From the NCBI RefSeq assembly GCF_004216895.1, contig NZ_SGXE01000001.1, positions 496,001 through 560,000 on the forward strand: 64,000 nt of DNA, given 5' to 3'. The notes under the pieces were generated by a model. It was not told where the DNA came from. It worked only from the letters and a program-made list of their open reading frames with translations, and did no database searches. A program made the translations under genes and the position numbers. The stretch comes from Aquimarina brevivitae. Its GTDB lineage: Bacteria > Bacteroidota > Bacteroidia > Flavobacteriales > Flavobacteriaceae. Below, piece by piece: positions 17,520-26,524 of the stretch; position 1 is the first letter of the stretch; each line of letters starts with the position of its first letter.

Positions 17520-18440
17520 TTATACTTTTTTGTGCTTTAAAAAATCACTTTTTCGAATTCTTTTTGTTTGATTCTGTTGCTCACCATTACTGTTTTTAAA
17601 TTGTAAATATCCCCTACCTACAAATCGATATACAGTACCTGACGATGGGTGAAATAATTCTATCTTTCCATCATTAATAACGGTAAGTTCAAAGAATTCA
17701 TTGCCCAAGTAATCATAATCCAATGTTAAGGTTTTACTATAAAAATCATTAGGTATGTCATTTACTTCATAATACCCCGTATAGTCATAGTAGATCGTAT
17801 TAATTGGAGTGCCATTGGGATCTTGAGAACTTCTAAAATTATCTCCGGATCCATAGTATAAAAATTGAAGATAATTTTCATTATCAAACTCATTTATTGC
17901 TCCATAGTTACTGGTGTAGACTTTTTCCCAAGCCTCATACTCTTGTAGAAAATAATGGATATTTTCATAAAACACTAAGTCATAATCAAAGGTGTTTCTT
18001 TGGTAACCCTCTAAGAAATAAGTGGTATTGGTAGACCTATGATATAATCGTATTTCATTTGGCCCTGCCTGAAAAACTTCGAAACGATAAAAACCATCTA
18101 AATCATGACTAATATCTAATTCCATAGCAAAAGTGTCATAAAAACCAACATCCAATCCAAACCCATTTCCATTAGCACCCATGCCAACCAAATTATTATT
18201 CGCAAAAAAAGTTCCGTTTCTAAAGGATAGGGTAAATGCCTTATCCATAAAAGGAATAGCACCATTACCTATAGTTCGATGAATATCTAAATACCAAATT
18301 TCATAGGTAGCTAATAATTGGTTTAGAGTAACTCGTGGTTCGTCCACTACGATTTCATCTTGAATAACCACATCAGCAACACAAGAACTCATTACTATAG
18401 CGCCGAATAGTATAACCGAAAATAATTTTAACGTTTTCAT
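17520..18440 (-). CDS. Conserved-type lipoprotein of unknown function
   Basis: The 306-residue protein has a signal peptide with the lipobox MSSC (Cys20). The mature part is rich in aromatic and acidic residues. It contains two related segments of the form TLxFRNGTFFANNNLVG and TLDYDYLGNEFFELTV, each ending in IRLYHRSTNTTYFLEGY or IELFHPSSGTVYRFVGR. This suggests an internal duplication of a beta-rich unit. I recognise it as a flavobacterial family with no known activity; relatives have sometimes carried an adenylyltransferase name that the sequence does not support. It is probably anchored to the outer membrane. Confidence 0.75.
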   Translation of the reverse strand: MKTLKLFSVILFGAIVMSSCVADVVIQDEIVVDEPRVTLNQLLATYEIWYLDIHRTIGNGAIPFMDKAFTLSFRNGTFFANNNLVGMGANGNGFGLDVGFYDTFAMELDISHDLDGFYRFEVFQAGPNEIRLYHRSTNTTYFLEGYQRNTFDYDLVFYENIHYFLQEYEAWEKVYTSNYGAINEFDNENYLQFLYYGSGDNFRSSQDPNGTPINTIYYDYTGYYEVNDIPNDFYSKTLTLDYDYLGNEFFELTVINDGKIELFHPSSGTVYRFVGRGYLQFKNSNGEQQNQTKRIRKSDFLKHKKV

Positions 18441-18537
18441 AAGCGTTGTTTTTGAGTTTACAAGTAGAAACCAAAAGATGTGCCAAAAATATATATAGTT
18501 GTAATTCAGGATTTTACAATTTGATAAGGATTTTACC

Positions 18538-18545
18538 TATTTTTG
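18538..18545 (+). promoter_or_regulatory. Candidate -7 box (TATTTTTG) for gpsA
   Basis: TATTTTTG fits the Bacteroidota -7 consensus TANNTTTG and ends 19 bases before the gpsA ATG. A TTTG lies upstream at 18520-18523, but with only 14 bases between, shorter than usual. Confidence 0.4.
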
Positions 18546-18564
18546 AATTTCAAAACCTTTTCAC

Positions 18565-19560
18565 ATGAAGAAAAAGCCAAAGTTTGCCGTCATCGGTGGA
18601 GGAAGCTGGGCAACTGCCATTGTTAAGATGTTATCCGAAAATTTAGAAGAAATTTGTTGGTATATGCGCAGCGTATATGCGGTGGAGCACATCAAAAGAC
18701 AAGAACATAACCCTAATTATCTTAGCTCGGTAGAATTTGATGTCTCGCAATTAAAATTAACGACCGACATCAATGAAGCAGTAAACTATGCGGATTATCT
18801 CATATTTGCTGTGCCTTCTGCCTTTATGAGTTCTGAGCTCGAAAAACTTACTGCTTCTTTGGAAGATAAAGTTATATTTTCTGCAATTAAAGGAATTATA
18901 CCCGAAACCGGTCGAATCGTTGGCGAACACTTTAATGAAGCCTATAATATTCCACTCGAAAATATTGGGGTAATTACAGGGCCTTGCCACGCGGAAGAAG
19001 TGGCATTAGAGCGTTTATCGTATCTGACTATAGCCTGTGATGATGAAGAAAAGGCAAAAATAGTTGCCGAAAATCTAAGTAGCGAGTACATTAAGTGTAA
19101 AACTAGTGATGATATCATTGGTACAGAATACGCAGCAGTATTAAAAAACATTTATGCCGTTGCTGCTGGTATTGCTCACGGTCTCGGCTATGGGGACAAT
19201 TTTCAGAGTGTATTGATGAGTAATGCCATCCGAGAGATGAAACGTTTTATAAAACACGTACACAAAATGAAACGAAATATCAATGATTCCGCCTATTTAG
19301 GAGACTTATTGGTAACTGGGTATTCTATATTCTCAAGAAATAGGATGTTTGGTAATATGATTGGTAAAGGCTATACGGTTAAAAGTGCTCAGATGGAGAT
19401 GAATATGGTTGCCGAGGGTTATTATGCCGCCAAAACTGCATATGAAATTGAGGCCGTAAAAAAAGCTAAAAAACCAATAATTGATGCTGTACATAGCATT
19501 TTATACGACAACAAAAATCCGAAAAAAGTATTTAAGAAATTAGCCGAAAAACTTGACTAA
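18565..19560 (+). CDS. gpsA: NAD(P)H-dependent glycerol-3-phosphate dehydrogenase
   Basis: The 331-residue enzyme has a Rossmann GGGSWATA motif at 11-18. The GpsA-typical segments follow: IFAVPS, SAIKGI, the catalytic-region GPCHAEEV, and a KNIYAVAAGIAHGLGYGDN block carrying the active-site lysine and the helix that follows it. It reduces dihydroxyacetone phosphate to glycerol-3-phosphate for phospholipid synthesis in the cytoplasm. It starts a plus-strand series of five genes (gpsA, NTF2-like, sulfurtransferase, GH3, SGNH) with short gaps of 37, 3, 25 and 10 bases, probably one operon. Confidence 0.95.
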   Translation: MKKKPKFAVIGGGSWATAIVKMLSENLEEICWYMRSVYAVEHIKRQEHNPNYLSSVEFDVSQLKLTTDINEAVNYADYLIFAVPSAFMSSELEKLTASLEDKVIFSAIKGIIPETGRIVGEHFNEAYNIPLENIGVITGPCHAEEVALERLSYLTIACDDEEKAKIVAENLSSEYIKCKTSDDIIGTEYAAVLKNIYAVAAGIAHGLGYGDNFQSVLMSNAIREMKRFIKHVHKMKRNINDSAYLGDLLVTGYSIFSRNRMFGNMIGKGYTVKSAQMEMNMVAEGYYAAKTAYEIEAVKKAKKPIIDAVHSILYDNKNPKKVFKKLAEKLD

Positions 19561-19597
19561 ATATCCGTATCTTACAATAAAACATAAAAAATAGACC

Positions 19598-20062
19598 ATG
19601 GAAGAGGTCATTAAAAACTTTTATACCGGCTTAAGTGAGCGTGATGCAGAAAAAATGGTGTCCTACTATCACAAAGATATCGTTTTTGAAGATCCGGTTT
19701 TCGGTAAATTAGAAGGCGAAGATGCCGTAAAGATGTGGCATTGGTTGTGTCTAAATGGTAAAGATCTGAAAATTAAGTTTTCAGATATTAGAATCGATAA
19801 CGACAAAGGTACTGCTAAGTGGGAAGCCCGATACTCCTATGGTAAACGAAAGCGTCCTATTTTTAATAAAGTTTCAGCAGAATTTGAATTTAAGGATGGT
19901 AAAATCATAAAACATACCGATAATTTTTCACTAAAAAACTGGGCTACACAAGCCATCGGATGGAAAGGTAAAGTTATTGGGGGCACTGAATATTTCAAGA
20001 AAAAGCTACAATTTAGATCTAAAAAGTTGTTAGAAAATTTTGAGATTGCAGAAAATGCTTAG
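19598..20062 (+). CDS. NTF2-like (SnoaL-type) protein
   Basis: The 154-residue protein fits a cone-shaped NTF2/SnoaL fold. An N-terminal helix opens with FYTGLSERDAEKMVSYY, followed by DIVFEDPVFG and a strand series ending in KHTDNFSLKNWATQA. Proteins of this fold are small enzymes or ligand-binding proteins, and the reaction cannot be read here. It is cytoplasmic with no signal peptide. The stop is 3 bases before the ATG of the sulfurtransferase gene. Confidence 0.8.
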   Translation: MEEVIKNFYTGLSERDAEKMVSYYHKDIVFEDPVFGKLEGEDAVKMWHWLCLNGKDLKIKFSDIRIDNDKGTAKWEARYSYGKRKRPIFNKVSAEFEFKDGKIIKHTDNFSLKNWATQAIGWKGKVIGGTEYFKKKLQFRSKKLLENFEIAENA

Positions 20063-20065
20063 CTT

Positions 20066-20911
20066 ATGAAAAAACCTGCTTTTCCACTTGTTTCTGCAAC
20101 TTGGTTGCGTGATAATCTTCAAGATCCTAAGTTAGTGCTTTTGGATGCAACTATAAAAAAAGCAACAGCTACTAATGCTTCAAATGCTGATGTCAGCTAT
20201 ATACCCAATACGCGATTTTTTGACTTAAAGGGTGATTTTTCTAATCCAGAAACCACATTACCCAATATGCTACCCACACCCAATGCATTTGAAGATGCTT
20301 GTAGAAAATTAGGTATTCAGCAGGATAGCCATATCGTCATTTATGACCGATTAGGAATTTACAGCAGCCCAAGAGTATGGTGGATGTTTAACGTTATGGG
20401 GTTTGAGCACGTTGCTATCTTAGATGGAGGCTTGCCCAGCTGGGTAGAACAAGGATATCCTACAGAACATTCCTTTACGCCACTATCCAAAATTACAGAA
20501 GGTGATTTTAAAGCCAACTATCAGCCCAACTTCGTAGTAACCAAAGAACAAGTACTTAGTGTAATGCACAATAAAGATGTGCTTATACTTGATGCTCGAT
20601 CGGCAGGAAGATTTAAAGGAACAGAACCAGAGCCCAGAACTGATTTAAAGGGGGGACACATACCCAATTCCGTAAGTTTACCGTATACCGAAGTACTAAA
20701 CCAAGGTAAAATGAAATCGGAAGCCGAACTACAAAACATATTCTCCAGATTTGATCTAGAGAAAAAGCAACTTATCTTTACTTGCGGTTCCGGGATAACC
20801 GCTTGCATTATTCTTTTAGCAGCGACTATAGCTGGTTATACCAAATTATCCGTTTATGATGGCTCCTGGAGTGAATGGGGACTACTAGGGGATATGCCTA
20901 TAGAATGTTAA
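20066..20911 (+). CDS. Sulfurtransferase (thiosulfate / 3-mercaptopyruvate)
   Basis: The 281-residue protein has two rhodanese domains, as in SseA. The first is inactive; the second carries the catalytic Cys240 in the loop CGSGITAC, whose GSG sequence is typical of 3-mercaptopyruvate sulfurtransferases rather than classical rhodanese. Supporting motifs are YDRLGIYSSPRVWWM, LDGGLPSWVEQGYP and GHIPNS. It would move sulfur from mercaptopyruvate or thiosulfate to an acceptor such as cyanide or a thiol in the cytoplasm. Substrate choice is inference from the loop. Confidence 0.9.
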   Translation: MKKPAFPLVSATWLRDNLQDPKLVLLDATIKKATATNASNADVSYIPNTRFFDLKGDFSNPETTLPNMLPTPNAFEDACRKLGIQQDSHIVIYDRLGIYSSPRVWWMFNVMGFEHVAILDGGLPSWVEQGYPTEHSFTPLSKITEGDFKANYQPNFVVTKEQVLSVMHNKDVLILDARSAGRFKGTEPEPRTDLKGGHIPNSVSLPYTEVLNQGKMKSEAELQNIFSRFDLEKKQLIFTCGSGITACIILLAATIAGYTKLSVYDGSWSEWGLLGDMPIEC

Positions 20912-20936
20912 TGCCAATACATAATCCAATAGCAAG

Positions 20937-22034
20937 ATGCGATTTACCTTTATTTTTCTGTTACTCAGTTGTATTCAATTTGTTGTAGCGCAACATCAAA
21001 ATCACTATAAACTATCCAATTTTTATAGCGATGATGCTCAACTAGCAAAAACAGTAGATTCTATCTATGCTAAGTTAACAGAAAAGCAACGGATTGCTCA
21101 AATGATCATTAGCTGCGGTGGGGAGTTAGGAAAATCTAATGCTATCATAACTCAATTGGTAAAGGATGAAATCATAGGTGGCGTCGTTTTTCTCAAAGGT
21201 GTCAAGAAAGAACATAAAGCAGCCATTGCTAACCTCAACACGATTACTAAAACCGAAAAAAATATTCCGTTGCTTTTTAGTATGGATGCAGAACCCAGTT
21301 TACTTACTGGGCGAATCCAGGGAATGCCGGATGTAGGTCAAACCATTGACATCAAAAATTTTACACAATCCGATTCTATTGTTAGTATCATTAATACTGA
21401 ATTAAAAGACATAGGCGTACACCATAATTATGCTCCCGTACTTGATGTGAGCTCAGAGAATGAAGCCATTAAATCTCGTAGTTATGGTCGGGACAAAGAC
21501 TCCGTAATACGATTAGCCAATCGATTTATAAAATGTAGTCAAGCGGACGGAATTATAGCCACAGCTAAACACTTTCCGGGTCACGGTTTGGTTCAAGGAG
21601 ACACTCATAAACAAAGTGTATATATTGATGGCCCTTTACAAGAGGTGAATAATTATTACCCCGTAATCGAGCAAGGTGTGTTAAGTATTATGGTCGCTCA
21701 TATTACCGTTAAAAATAATGAAACATTCAGTACAAATGGATTGCCTGCTAGCTGTTCGCGAAGGATAGTGACCGATTTGCTAAAAGATGGTATGTGCTTC
21801 GAAGGACTTGTCATCTCAGATGCCTTAAACATCATGAAAGCAGTAACCATATTAGAGAATGCGCCTTTATTAGCATCCAAAGCCGGGTGTGATCTAATCC
21901 TGATGCCACAGGATGAACGCGCTACATTACAAACCATACAGCGAGAACTTCAAAAAGATGAAGCATACAAGAAACAAATTGAACAATCCGTTAAAAAAAT
22001 ATTGAGATTGAAAGTTTGTGCAGGTATTATTTAA
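20937..22034 (+). CDS. Secreted glycoside hydrolase family 3 protein (NagZ-like)
   Basis: The 365-residue protein has a signal peptide ending around VVAQ (19). A GH3 N-terminal TIM-barrel follows, with KHFPGHG at 211-217, the Asp222-Thr-His224 pair typical of beta-N-acetylglucosaminidases of the NagZ group, and the nucleophile Asp295 in VISDAL. It probably removes N-acetylglucosamine from cell-wall fragments or chitin-like sugars in the periplasm. The length matches a single-domain NagZ, without the extra domains of larger GH3 enzymes. It sits before an SGNH hydrolase gene with a 10-base gap. Confidence 0.9.
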   Translation: MRFTFIFLLLSCIQFVVAQHQNHYKLSNFYSDDAQLAKTVDSIYAKLTEKQRIAQMIISCGGELGKSNAIITQLVKDEIIGGVVFLKGVKKEHKAAIANLNTITKTEKNIPLLFSMDAEPSLLTGRIQGMPDVGQTIDIKNFTQSDSIVSIINTELKDIGVHHNYAPVLDVSSENEAIKSRSYGRDKDSVIRLANRFIKCSQADGIIATAKHFPGHGLVQGDTHKQSVYIDGPLQEVNNYYPVIEQGVLSIMVAHITVKNNETFSTNGLPASCSRRIVTDLLKDGMCFEGLVISDALNIMKAVTILENAPLLASKAGCDLILMPQDERATLQTIQRELQKDEAYKKQIEQSVKKILRLKVCAGII

Positions 22035-22044
22035 GAAATGAAAG

Positions 22045-22794
22045 ATGCAAACCTATATTAAACTAAATCATATGCAGATTCATAAGCCACTTATCTTTAT
22101 ACTTCTTATAATTAACTCTTTTTCTTCTAAATTATCTGCACAACACACAGAGCATAATGAAGATATCATTGCCAAAACTCCAAATCAGAATTCTAATAGA
22201 ATACTATCTTTTTTAGCTCTTGGCGACTCGTATACCATTGGTCAAGGAGTACAGCAGAAATATAGTTGGCCTTATCAGCTTAAAGATACACTTAGCACAT
22301 TGTCAGTTGCTATCGATACGCTGACAGTTATAGCGCAAACCGGTTGGACCACAAACGATTTGAAAAATGCTTTATTACAAAAATCTCCAGTACCGCATGA
22401 CTTTGTTTCCTTATTAATTGGAGTAAATAATCAGTATCAAAAGAAACCTTTTACCCAATTCAAAAAAGAATTTGATGACCTGTTAAAACAAGCTATTACT
22501 CTGGCGGGTGGCAGCAAAAATGTGATCATAATTTCCATACCAGATTACGGGGTTACGCCTTTTGGTTCCGATAATAGTTTAAAAATCGGTAGAGCAATAG
22601 ATAAATACAACAGTTATATAAAACAAAAAGCAAAAGTTGAAGAAGTTTCTTTTGTAGATATTACAAACGTCTCCAGATCACTGGGAGACGCGGAATATGC
22701 TTTGGCTGAGGACAAATTACATCCAAGCAATATTCAATACCGTAAATGGGTGGAGCTAATAGTTCCGGTTTTATTAAGTAAGTTAAATCATTAA
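22045..22794 (+). CDS. SGNH/GDSL-type hydrolase, exported
   Basis: The 249-residue protein has an N-terminal hydrophobic segment (about 14-31) and the SGNH blocks: GDSYT at 60-64 (nucleophile Ser62), a GVNNQY block III with the conserved Asn, and a C-terminal DKLHPS with the Asp/His pair. It is an esterase or lipase-like enzyme acting on an ester such as an acetylated sugar; the partner GH3 enzyme suggests cell-wall or polysaccharide work. A start at the second Met (22072) gives a cleaner signal peptide and is equally possible. Its stop overlaps the convergent dprA stop by 4 bases. Confidence 0.85.
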   Translation: MQTYIKLNHMQIHKPLIFILLIINSFSSKLSAQHTEHNEDIIAKTPNQNSNRILSFLALGDSYTIGQGVQQKYSWPYQLKDTLSTLSVAIDTLTVIAQTGWTTNDLKNALLQKSPVPHDFVSLLIGVNNQYQKKPFTQFKKEFDDLLKQAITLAGGSKNVIIISIPDYGVTPFGSDNSLKIGRAIDKYNSYIKQKAKVEEVSFVDITNVSRSLGDAEYALAEDKLHPSNIQYRKWVELIVPVLLSKLNH

Positions 22795-23894
22795 GCTAGT
22801 TCAAACATTTTACCGGGTAAGGGTTTGATCACACCTTTGAGCTCCATGTTCAGTAATATTGAAGCGGTTTTAAAGCTTGGAAACTTACAGTCTAAGGCGA
22901 TTACATCCAACAGGGTTTTACCTGAAGTTTGTAAATAATTATAAATCACTTTTTCCTCTAGATCCAATTCAACGAAAAGCTGTTTTTGCACCACTGGCTT
23001 TTCTTTTTCCTCGAGTTCCCAATTCAGCATATAAATCAAATCTGCAGCACTGGTCAGCATATGCGCTTTTTGGGTTTTGATGAGCATATTACAGCCTTTA
23101 CTTAAGGTATCTGTAGTTCTGCCTGGTACCGCAAACACATCTCTATTGTACGAATTGGCCAATTCTGCAGTTACTAAAGAACCTCCTTTTTCAGCACTTT
23201 CGATAACAATAGTGGCTTCGCTCAACCCTGCGATTATCCGATTGCGCCCTAGAAAATTTTTTCTATCAAATGGATCCGTACTCCAAAAATCTGTAAAAAA
23301 GCCACCATATTCTTCTAGCTGAGCTACATACTTTTTATGAGCTTTTGGATAGATTTGATTGAATCCGTGAGCCAAGCAGCCAATAGTTTGTAATTTATGT
23401 TTCATAGCCGCCTTATGTGCGGTTATATCTACACCATAAGCAAAGCCAGATACTATAGTGGGCTGCAAAGGAACGAGCGTTTCAATGAGCTCTTCGCAAA
23501 ATTGAACACCATAGCTGGTAACCTGTCGAGTGCCTACTATACTTATGATACGCTGGTTTTTTAAGTTGAAATTGCCCCTACTAAATAAGACCACGGGTCC
23601 ATCAATACAATGTTTTAATTTATCAGGATAATCAGGCTCATCATAGACATCAACATGTATAGCATTACTCTCGATAAAACCCAACTCCTCTTCTGCAGCT
23701 TTTAGATATTCAGTATTATGTATGTCCTTCACTTTGGCAGCACCAATACCGTCAATTTTTAGCAACTTGCCCTTAGGCTCTCTCAAAACTGCAGACGCAG
23801 TACCTACCTCGCGTATTAATTTTTTTATGGAGCTATCGCCAAGATTAGGCACTTTTTTAAGTGCAAGTAGCGCAAGCAATTTATCCCTATCCAT
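22791..23894 (-). CDS. dprA: DNA-processing protein DprA
   Basis: The 367-residue protein has an N-terminal helix-hairpin-helix region (around 10-60), then the Rossmann-like DprA core with GTRQVTSYG, SGFAYGVDITAH, GRNRIIAGLS and EKGGSLVTAELA, and a C-terminal winged helix (about 310-365). DprA binds single-stranded DNA and loads RecA during natural transformation. It reads alone on the minus strand, diverging from the HU/SPOR gene with 155 bases between. Confidence 0.95.
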   Translation of the reverse strand: MDRDKLLALLALKKVPNLGDSSIKKLIREVGTASAVLREPKGKLLKIDGIGAAKVKDIHNTEYLKAAEEELGFIESNAIHVDVYDEPDYPDKLKHCIDGPVVLFSRGNFNLKNQRIISIVGTRQVTSYGVQFCEELIETLVPLQPTIVSGFAYGVDITAHKAAMKHKLQTIGCLAHGFNQIYPKAHKKYVAQLEEYGGFFTDFWSTDPFDRKNFLGRNRIIAGLSEATIVIESAEKGGSLVTAELANSYNRDVFAVPGRTTDTLSKGCNMLIKTQKAHMLTSAADLIYMLNWELEEKEKPVVQKQLFVELDLEEKVIYNYLQTSGKTLLDVIALDCKFPSFKTASILLNMELKGVIKPLPGKMFELA

Positions 23895-24049
23895 TTTTGT
23901 CTAAAAAAATTGAATCTATAATTCGTTATAACACAGTACAAGAAACGAAAAAAAAGGCAACTGTTGATAAAAATGAATACGCTTAGACCATTTCACGATC
24001 TTTTTTGTTAATTTTGATATTACGATTTTAAATTTTTGATGTAAAGGGG

Positions 24050-25054
24050 ATGAACAATACTGCGCAATATATAAGCGATCTACTGTACCGATATGAATGT
24101 GTGATTATACCTGGTTTTGGAGCCTTTTTAACTAGGCGACAACCGGCTACAATTATTTCGGAAACCAATTCCTTTTACCCACCTAAAAAATTAATTTCTT
24201 TTAACAGTCAATTACAAAACAATGATGGCTTATTAGCCAATCATATTGCCTCTGTTGAGCATATTTCTTACACCGATGCGGTAGCCAAGGTGCAACGTTT
24301 TGTGCTGTACTTACAAAACACCATACAATCTGGTGCTCGGTTACAGCTGGATGGTATTGGAGCTTTTTATACTTCTACCGAAAATACGTTACAGTTTGAA
24401 CCGATTGCAGAAAACTCTTATTTAACTGAGGCTTTTGGAATGTCTTCTTTTAATTCGCCAAAGATCAAAAGAGAAGTGTACAAAGAAACTGTTGAAGAAA
24501 TCGAAGATAAAACCCCAGTATCTTTTACGCCTGAGAAACGAAAAGAACCTTGGACGATACGCTATGCCGGGGCTGCGGCTATAGTATTTTTGATTGGAAT
24601 AGGTGGTGCCATAGGCTATCAATTGTACAAAGGCGATGTAGAGTCTCATAACTATATGGTACGACAAGATGCCGCCAAGGATATTGATAAACGGATACAA
24701 GAAGCGACTTTTGAAATTTCAAACCCTTTACCAACCATTAATTTAGCTTTAGGTAAGGCGGATAGCAATACACCTGAAGTGGTGAAGGAAGAAAAAGAAG
24801 CTGCTACAGTTTCCACATCGAGCCCTGGAAAATATCACATCATTGCGGGTGCTTTTAGAATAAAAGCTAACGCCAATAAAAAAGTAAAACAACTTCAACA
24901 AAAAGGTTTCACCCATAGTAAAGTTATTGGAGTTAATAAATATGGCTTGCATCAAGTAGTGTACACCAGTTTTGTAGATCGTATCAGTGCTATTGAGGCT
25001 TTAAAAACCATTAAAAGCAACGAAGATCGAAGAGCCTGGATGTATGTTGAGTAA
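24050..25054 (+). CDS. HU-CCDC81 and SPOR domain membrane protein
   Basis: The 334-residue protein has a tandem HU-like module of the HU-CCDC81 type at the N-terminus (opening YISDLLYRYECVIIPGFGAF, about 1-135). A single membrane segment lies near 170-195, a charged linker follows, and a C-terminal SPOR domain (about 262-334) includes YHIIAGAFRIKANANKKV. SPOR domains bind denuded peptidoglycan, so the protein should sit in the inner membrane with HU-like modules in the cytoplasm and SPOR in the periplasm. This domain combination is known in Bacteroidota; the function is open, perhaps linking division-site wall to a cytoplasmic partner. Confidence 0.88.
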   Translation: MNNTAQYISDLLYRYECVIIPGFGAFLTRRQPATIISETNSFYPPKKLISFNSQLQNNDGLLANHIASVEHISYTDAVAKVQRFVLYLQNTIQSGARLQLDGIGAFYTSTENTLQFEPIAENSYLTEAFGMSSFNSPKIKREVYKETVEEIEDKTPVSFTPEKRKEPWTIRYAGAAAIVFLIGIGGAIGYQLYKGDVESHNYMVRQDAAKDIDKRIQEATFEISNPLPTINLALGKADSNTPEVVKEEKEAATVSTSSPGKYHIIAGAFRIKANANKKVKQLQQKGFTHSKVIGVNKYGLHQVVYTSFVDRISAIEALKTIKSNEDRRAWMYVE

Positions 25055-25209
25055 TTCCATACACTAACTTTTCTTTATTATTTAACTTCATTTGCTACAT
25101 TTTCACTAAAAGTACTTTAAAAACATCCTACTTTTCATACTTTTTCTAGGCTGATAGTGATCAGAATGGTAAAAGTAGGCGAAGACGTATATAATTTGTT
25201 CTAGCTCCG

Positions 25210-25217
25210 TATCTTTG
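25210..25217 (+). promoter_or_regulatory. Candidate -7 box (TATCTTTG) for the thioesterase gene
   Basis: TATCTTTG is a perfect TANNTTTG match and ends 13 bases before the ATG, implying a very short leader. A TTTG occurs at 25195-25198, closer than the usual spacing. Confidence 0.42.
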
Positions 25218-25230
25218 CAAAAAAACTAAT

Positions 25231-25740
25231 ATGGAAGCTCGTACCCCTTCGGAATCAAGAACTGTAATGACCGATTTGGTGTTACCAGGAGAAACCAATC
25301 CTCTGAACAATCTTTTTGGAGGTGAATTACTAGCGCGTATGGATAGAGCCGCTGGTATCACCGCAGGTCGACACTCGCGCAGGATTGTGGTAACTGCATC
25401 TGTAAATCACGTAGCCTTTGGTAAAGCTATTCCGTTGGGCAGCGTAGTTACTGTAGAAGCTAAAGTATCTAGAGCTTTTAATTCTTCTATGGAAGTAGTC
25501 TTGGATGTATATACAGAAGATCGCCAAAGTGGTCACCAAACCAAAGTAAATGAAGCCATTTATACCTTTGTGGCGGTGGATGAAACGGGTGCTCCTGTAA
25601 AAGTGCCAGAGATAAAGCCTGAAACTGAATTAGAGCAACAACGCTATGATGCTGCACTGCGTAGAAAACAATTAAGTTTGGTATTAGCTGGCAAAATGAA
25701 ACCGCACGATGCTACAGAGCTGAAAGCTTTATTTGTATAA
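25231..25740 (+). CDS. Acyl-CoA thioesterase (hotdog fold)
   Basis: The 169-residue protein matches the BACH/YciA type of hotdog thioesterase: the early segment NPLNNLFGGELLARMDRAAG and the central strand TASVNHVAFGKAIPLGSVV. The conserved Asn and the Asp of the MDRAAG helix are in the usual active-site positions. It hydrolyses acyl-CoA to fatty acid and CoA in the cytoplasm, with unknown chain preference. It appears monocistronic with its own promoter and converges with the TauE-like gene across 6 bases. Confidence 0.9.
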   Translation: MEARTPSESRTVMTDLVLPGETNPLNNLFGGELLARMDRAAGITAGRHSRRIVVTASVNHVAFGKAIPLGSVVTVEAKVSRAFNSSMEVVLDVYTEDRQSGHQTKVNEAIYTFVAVDETGAPVKVPEIKPETELEQQRYDAALRRKQLSLVLAGKMKPHDATELKALFV

Positions 25741-25746
25741 TATTTC

Positions 25747-26520
25747 TTATATAAATCCTAAGCCTAATGCCAAAGAAATTGCAATCAGCATAATGGCTAC
25801 GGTGATTTGCAAAAACCTCAAGGTTACCTTCTTCAACAATAGGTTTCCAAGATAAGCCCCGGCAATAGCGGCCGTAGTGGCACAAATGATCAACACCAGA
25901 TTTTGCTGAATACCAGAAGTTTCAATCCGGGTGGCATAAACACCTAATCTAGTAAAATCCACAAATGTGGATATCACTACAGCGGTTCCGATAAATACTT
26001 CTTTGGACAATCCTGCTTTAATTAAAAAAGCCGTTCTCAACGCACCTTGATTACCAGATAGACCTCCAAAAAATCCACTTAAAAAACCCCCTATTGGTAA
26101 TTTATCTTTATCAAACTGAAGACGATTCAATTTTGGTATTAAATCTATTGCAGCAAATAGAATCAACAAGATAGAGATGACAAATTTAACCGGATAAACC
26201 ATAAAATGCCTCGAAAATAGTTCATATTCAAATAAAGGCTTGCTATCTGGTATACTAACTAGTACATAGGCGCCAATTAGAGCTGCTATAACGGCCGGAA
26301 TACCAAATCGCAACAACACGCCTTTGTTTGCATAGTTACCTACTAAAAATAGCTTAAAAACATTATTAAAGAAATGTACAATGCCTGTTAGCGCAATAGC
26401 AATCTCAGTAGGAAAAAAAATCATCATTACTGGAGTAAGAATGGTGCCCAACCCAAAACCTGAAAAAAAGGTAAGTATCGCTACCAAAAAAGCTACGATG
26501 GATATGATGAGCACTTCCAT
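25747..26520 (-). CDS. TauE/SafE-type membrane permease
   Basis: The 257-residue protein has about eight membrane segments and the duplicated glycine-rich motif of the TauE/SafE (UPF0721) family: SGFGLGTILTPVMMIFFPTE in the first half and GFLSGFFGGLSGNQGALRTAF in the second. Members export sulfite, sulfoacetate or related anions across the inner membrane; the substrate is not predictable. It lies 4 bases downstream of the EnvC-like gene stop on the same strand, so it may be the last gene of the envelope operon. Confidence 0.88.
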   Translation of the reverse strand: MEVLIISIVAFLVAILTFFSGFGLGTILTPVMMIFFPTEIAIALTGIVHFFNNVFKLFLVGNYANKGVLLRFGIPAVIAALIGAYVLVSIPDSKPLFEYELFSRHFMVYPVKFVISILLILFAAIDLIPKLNRLQFDKDKLPIGGFLSGFFGGLSGNQGALRTAFLIKAGLSKEVFIGTAVVISTFVDFTRLGVYATRIETSGIQQNLVLIICATTAAIAGAYLGNLLLKKVTLRFLQITVAIMLIAISLALGLGFI

Positions 26521-26524
26521 GACA

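Noticed and set aside
19598-20062. Reading the NTF2-like protein as a limonene-epoxide hydrolase or ketosteroid isomerase
   Set aside because: The fold is recognisable but no diagnostic catalytic residues could be placed, so no enzyme name is given.
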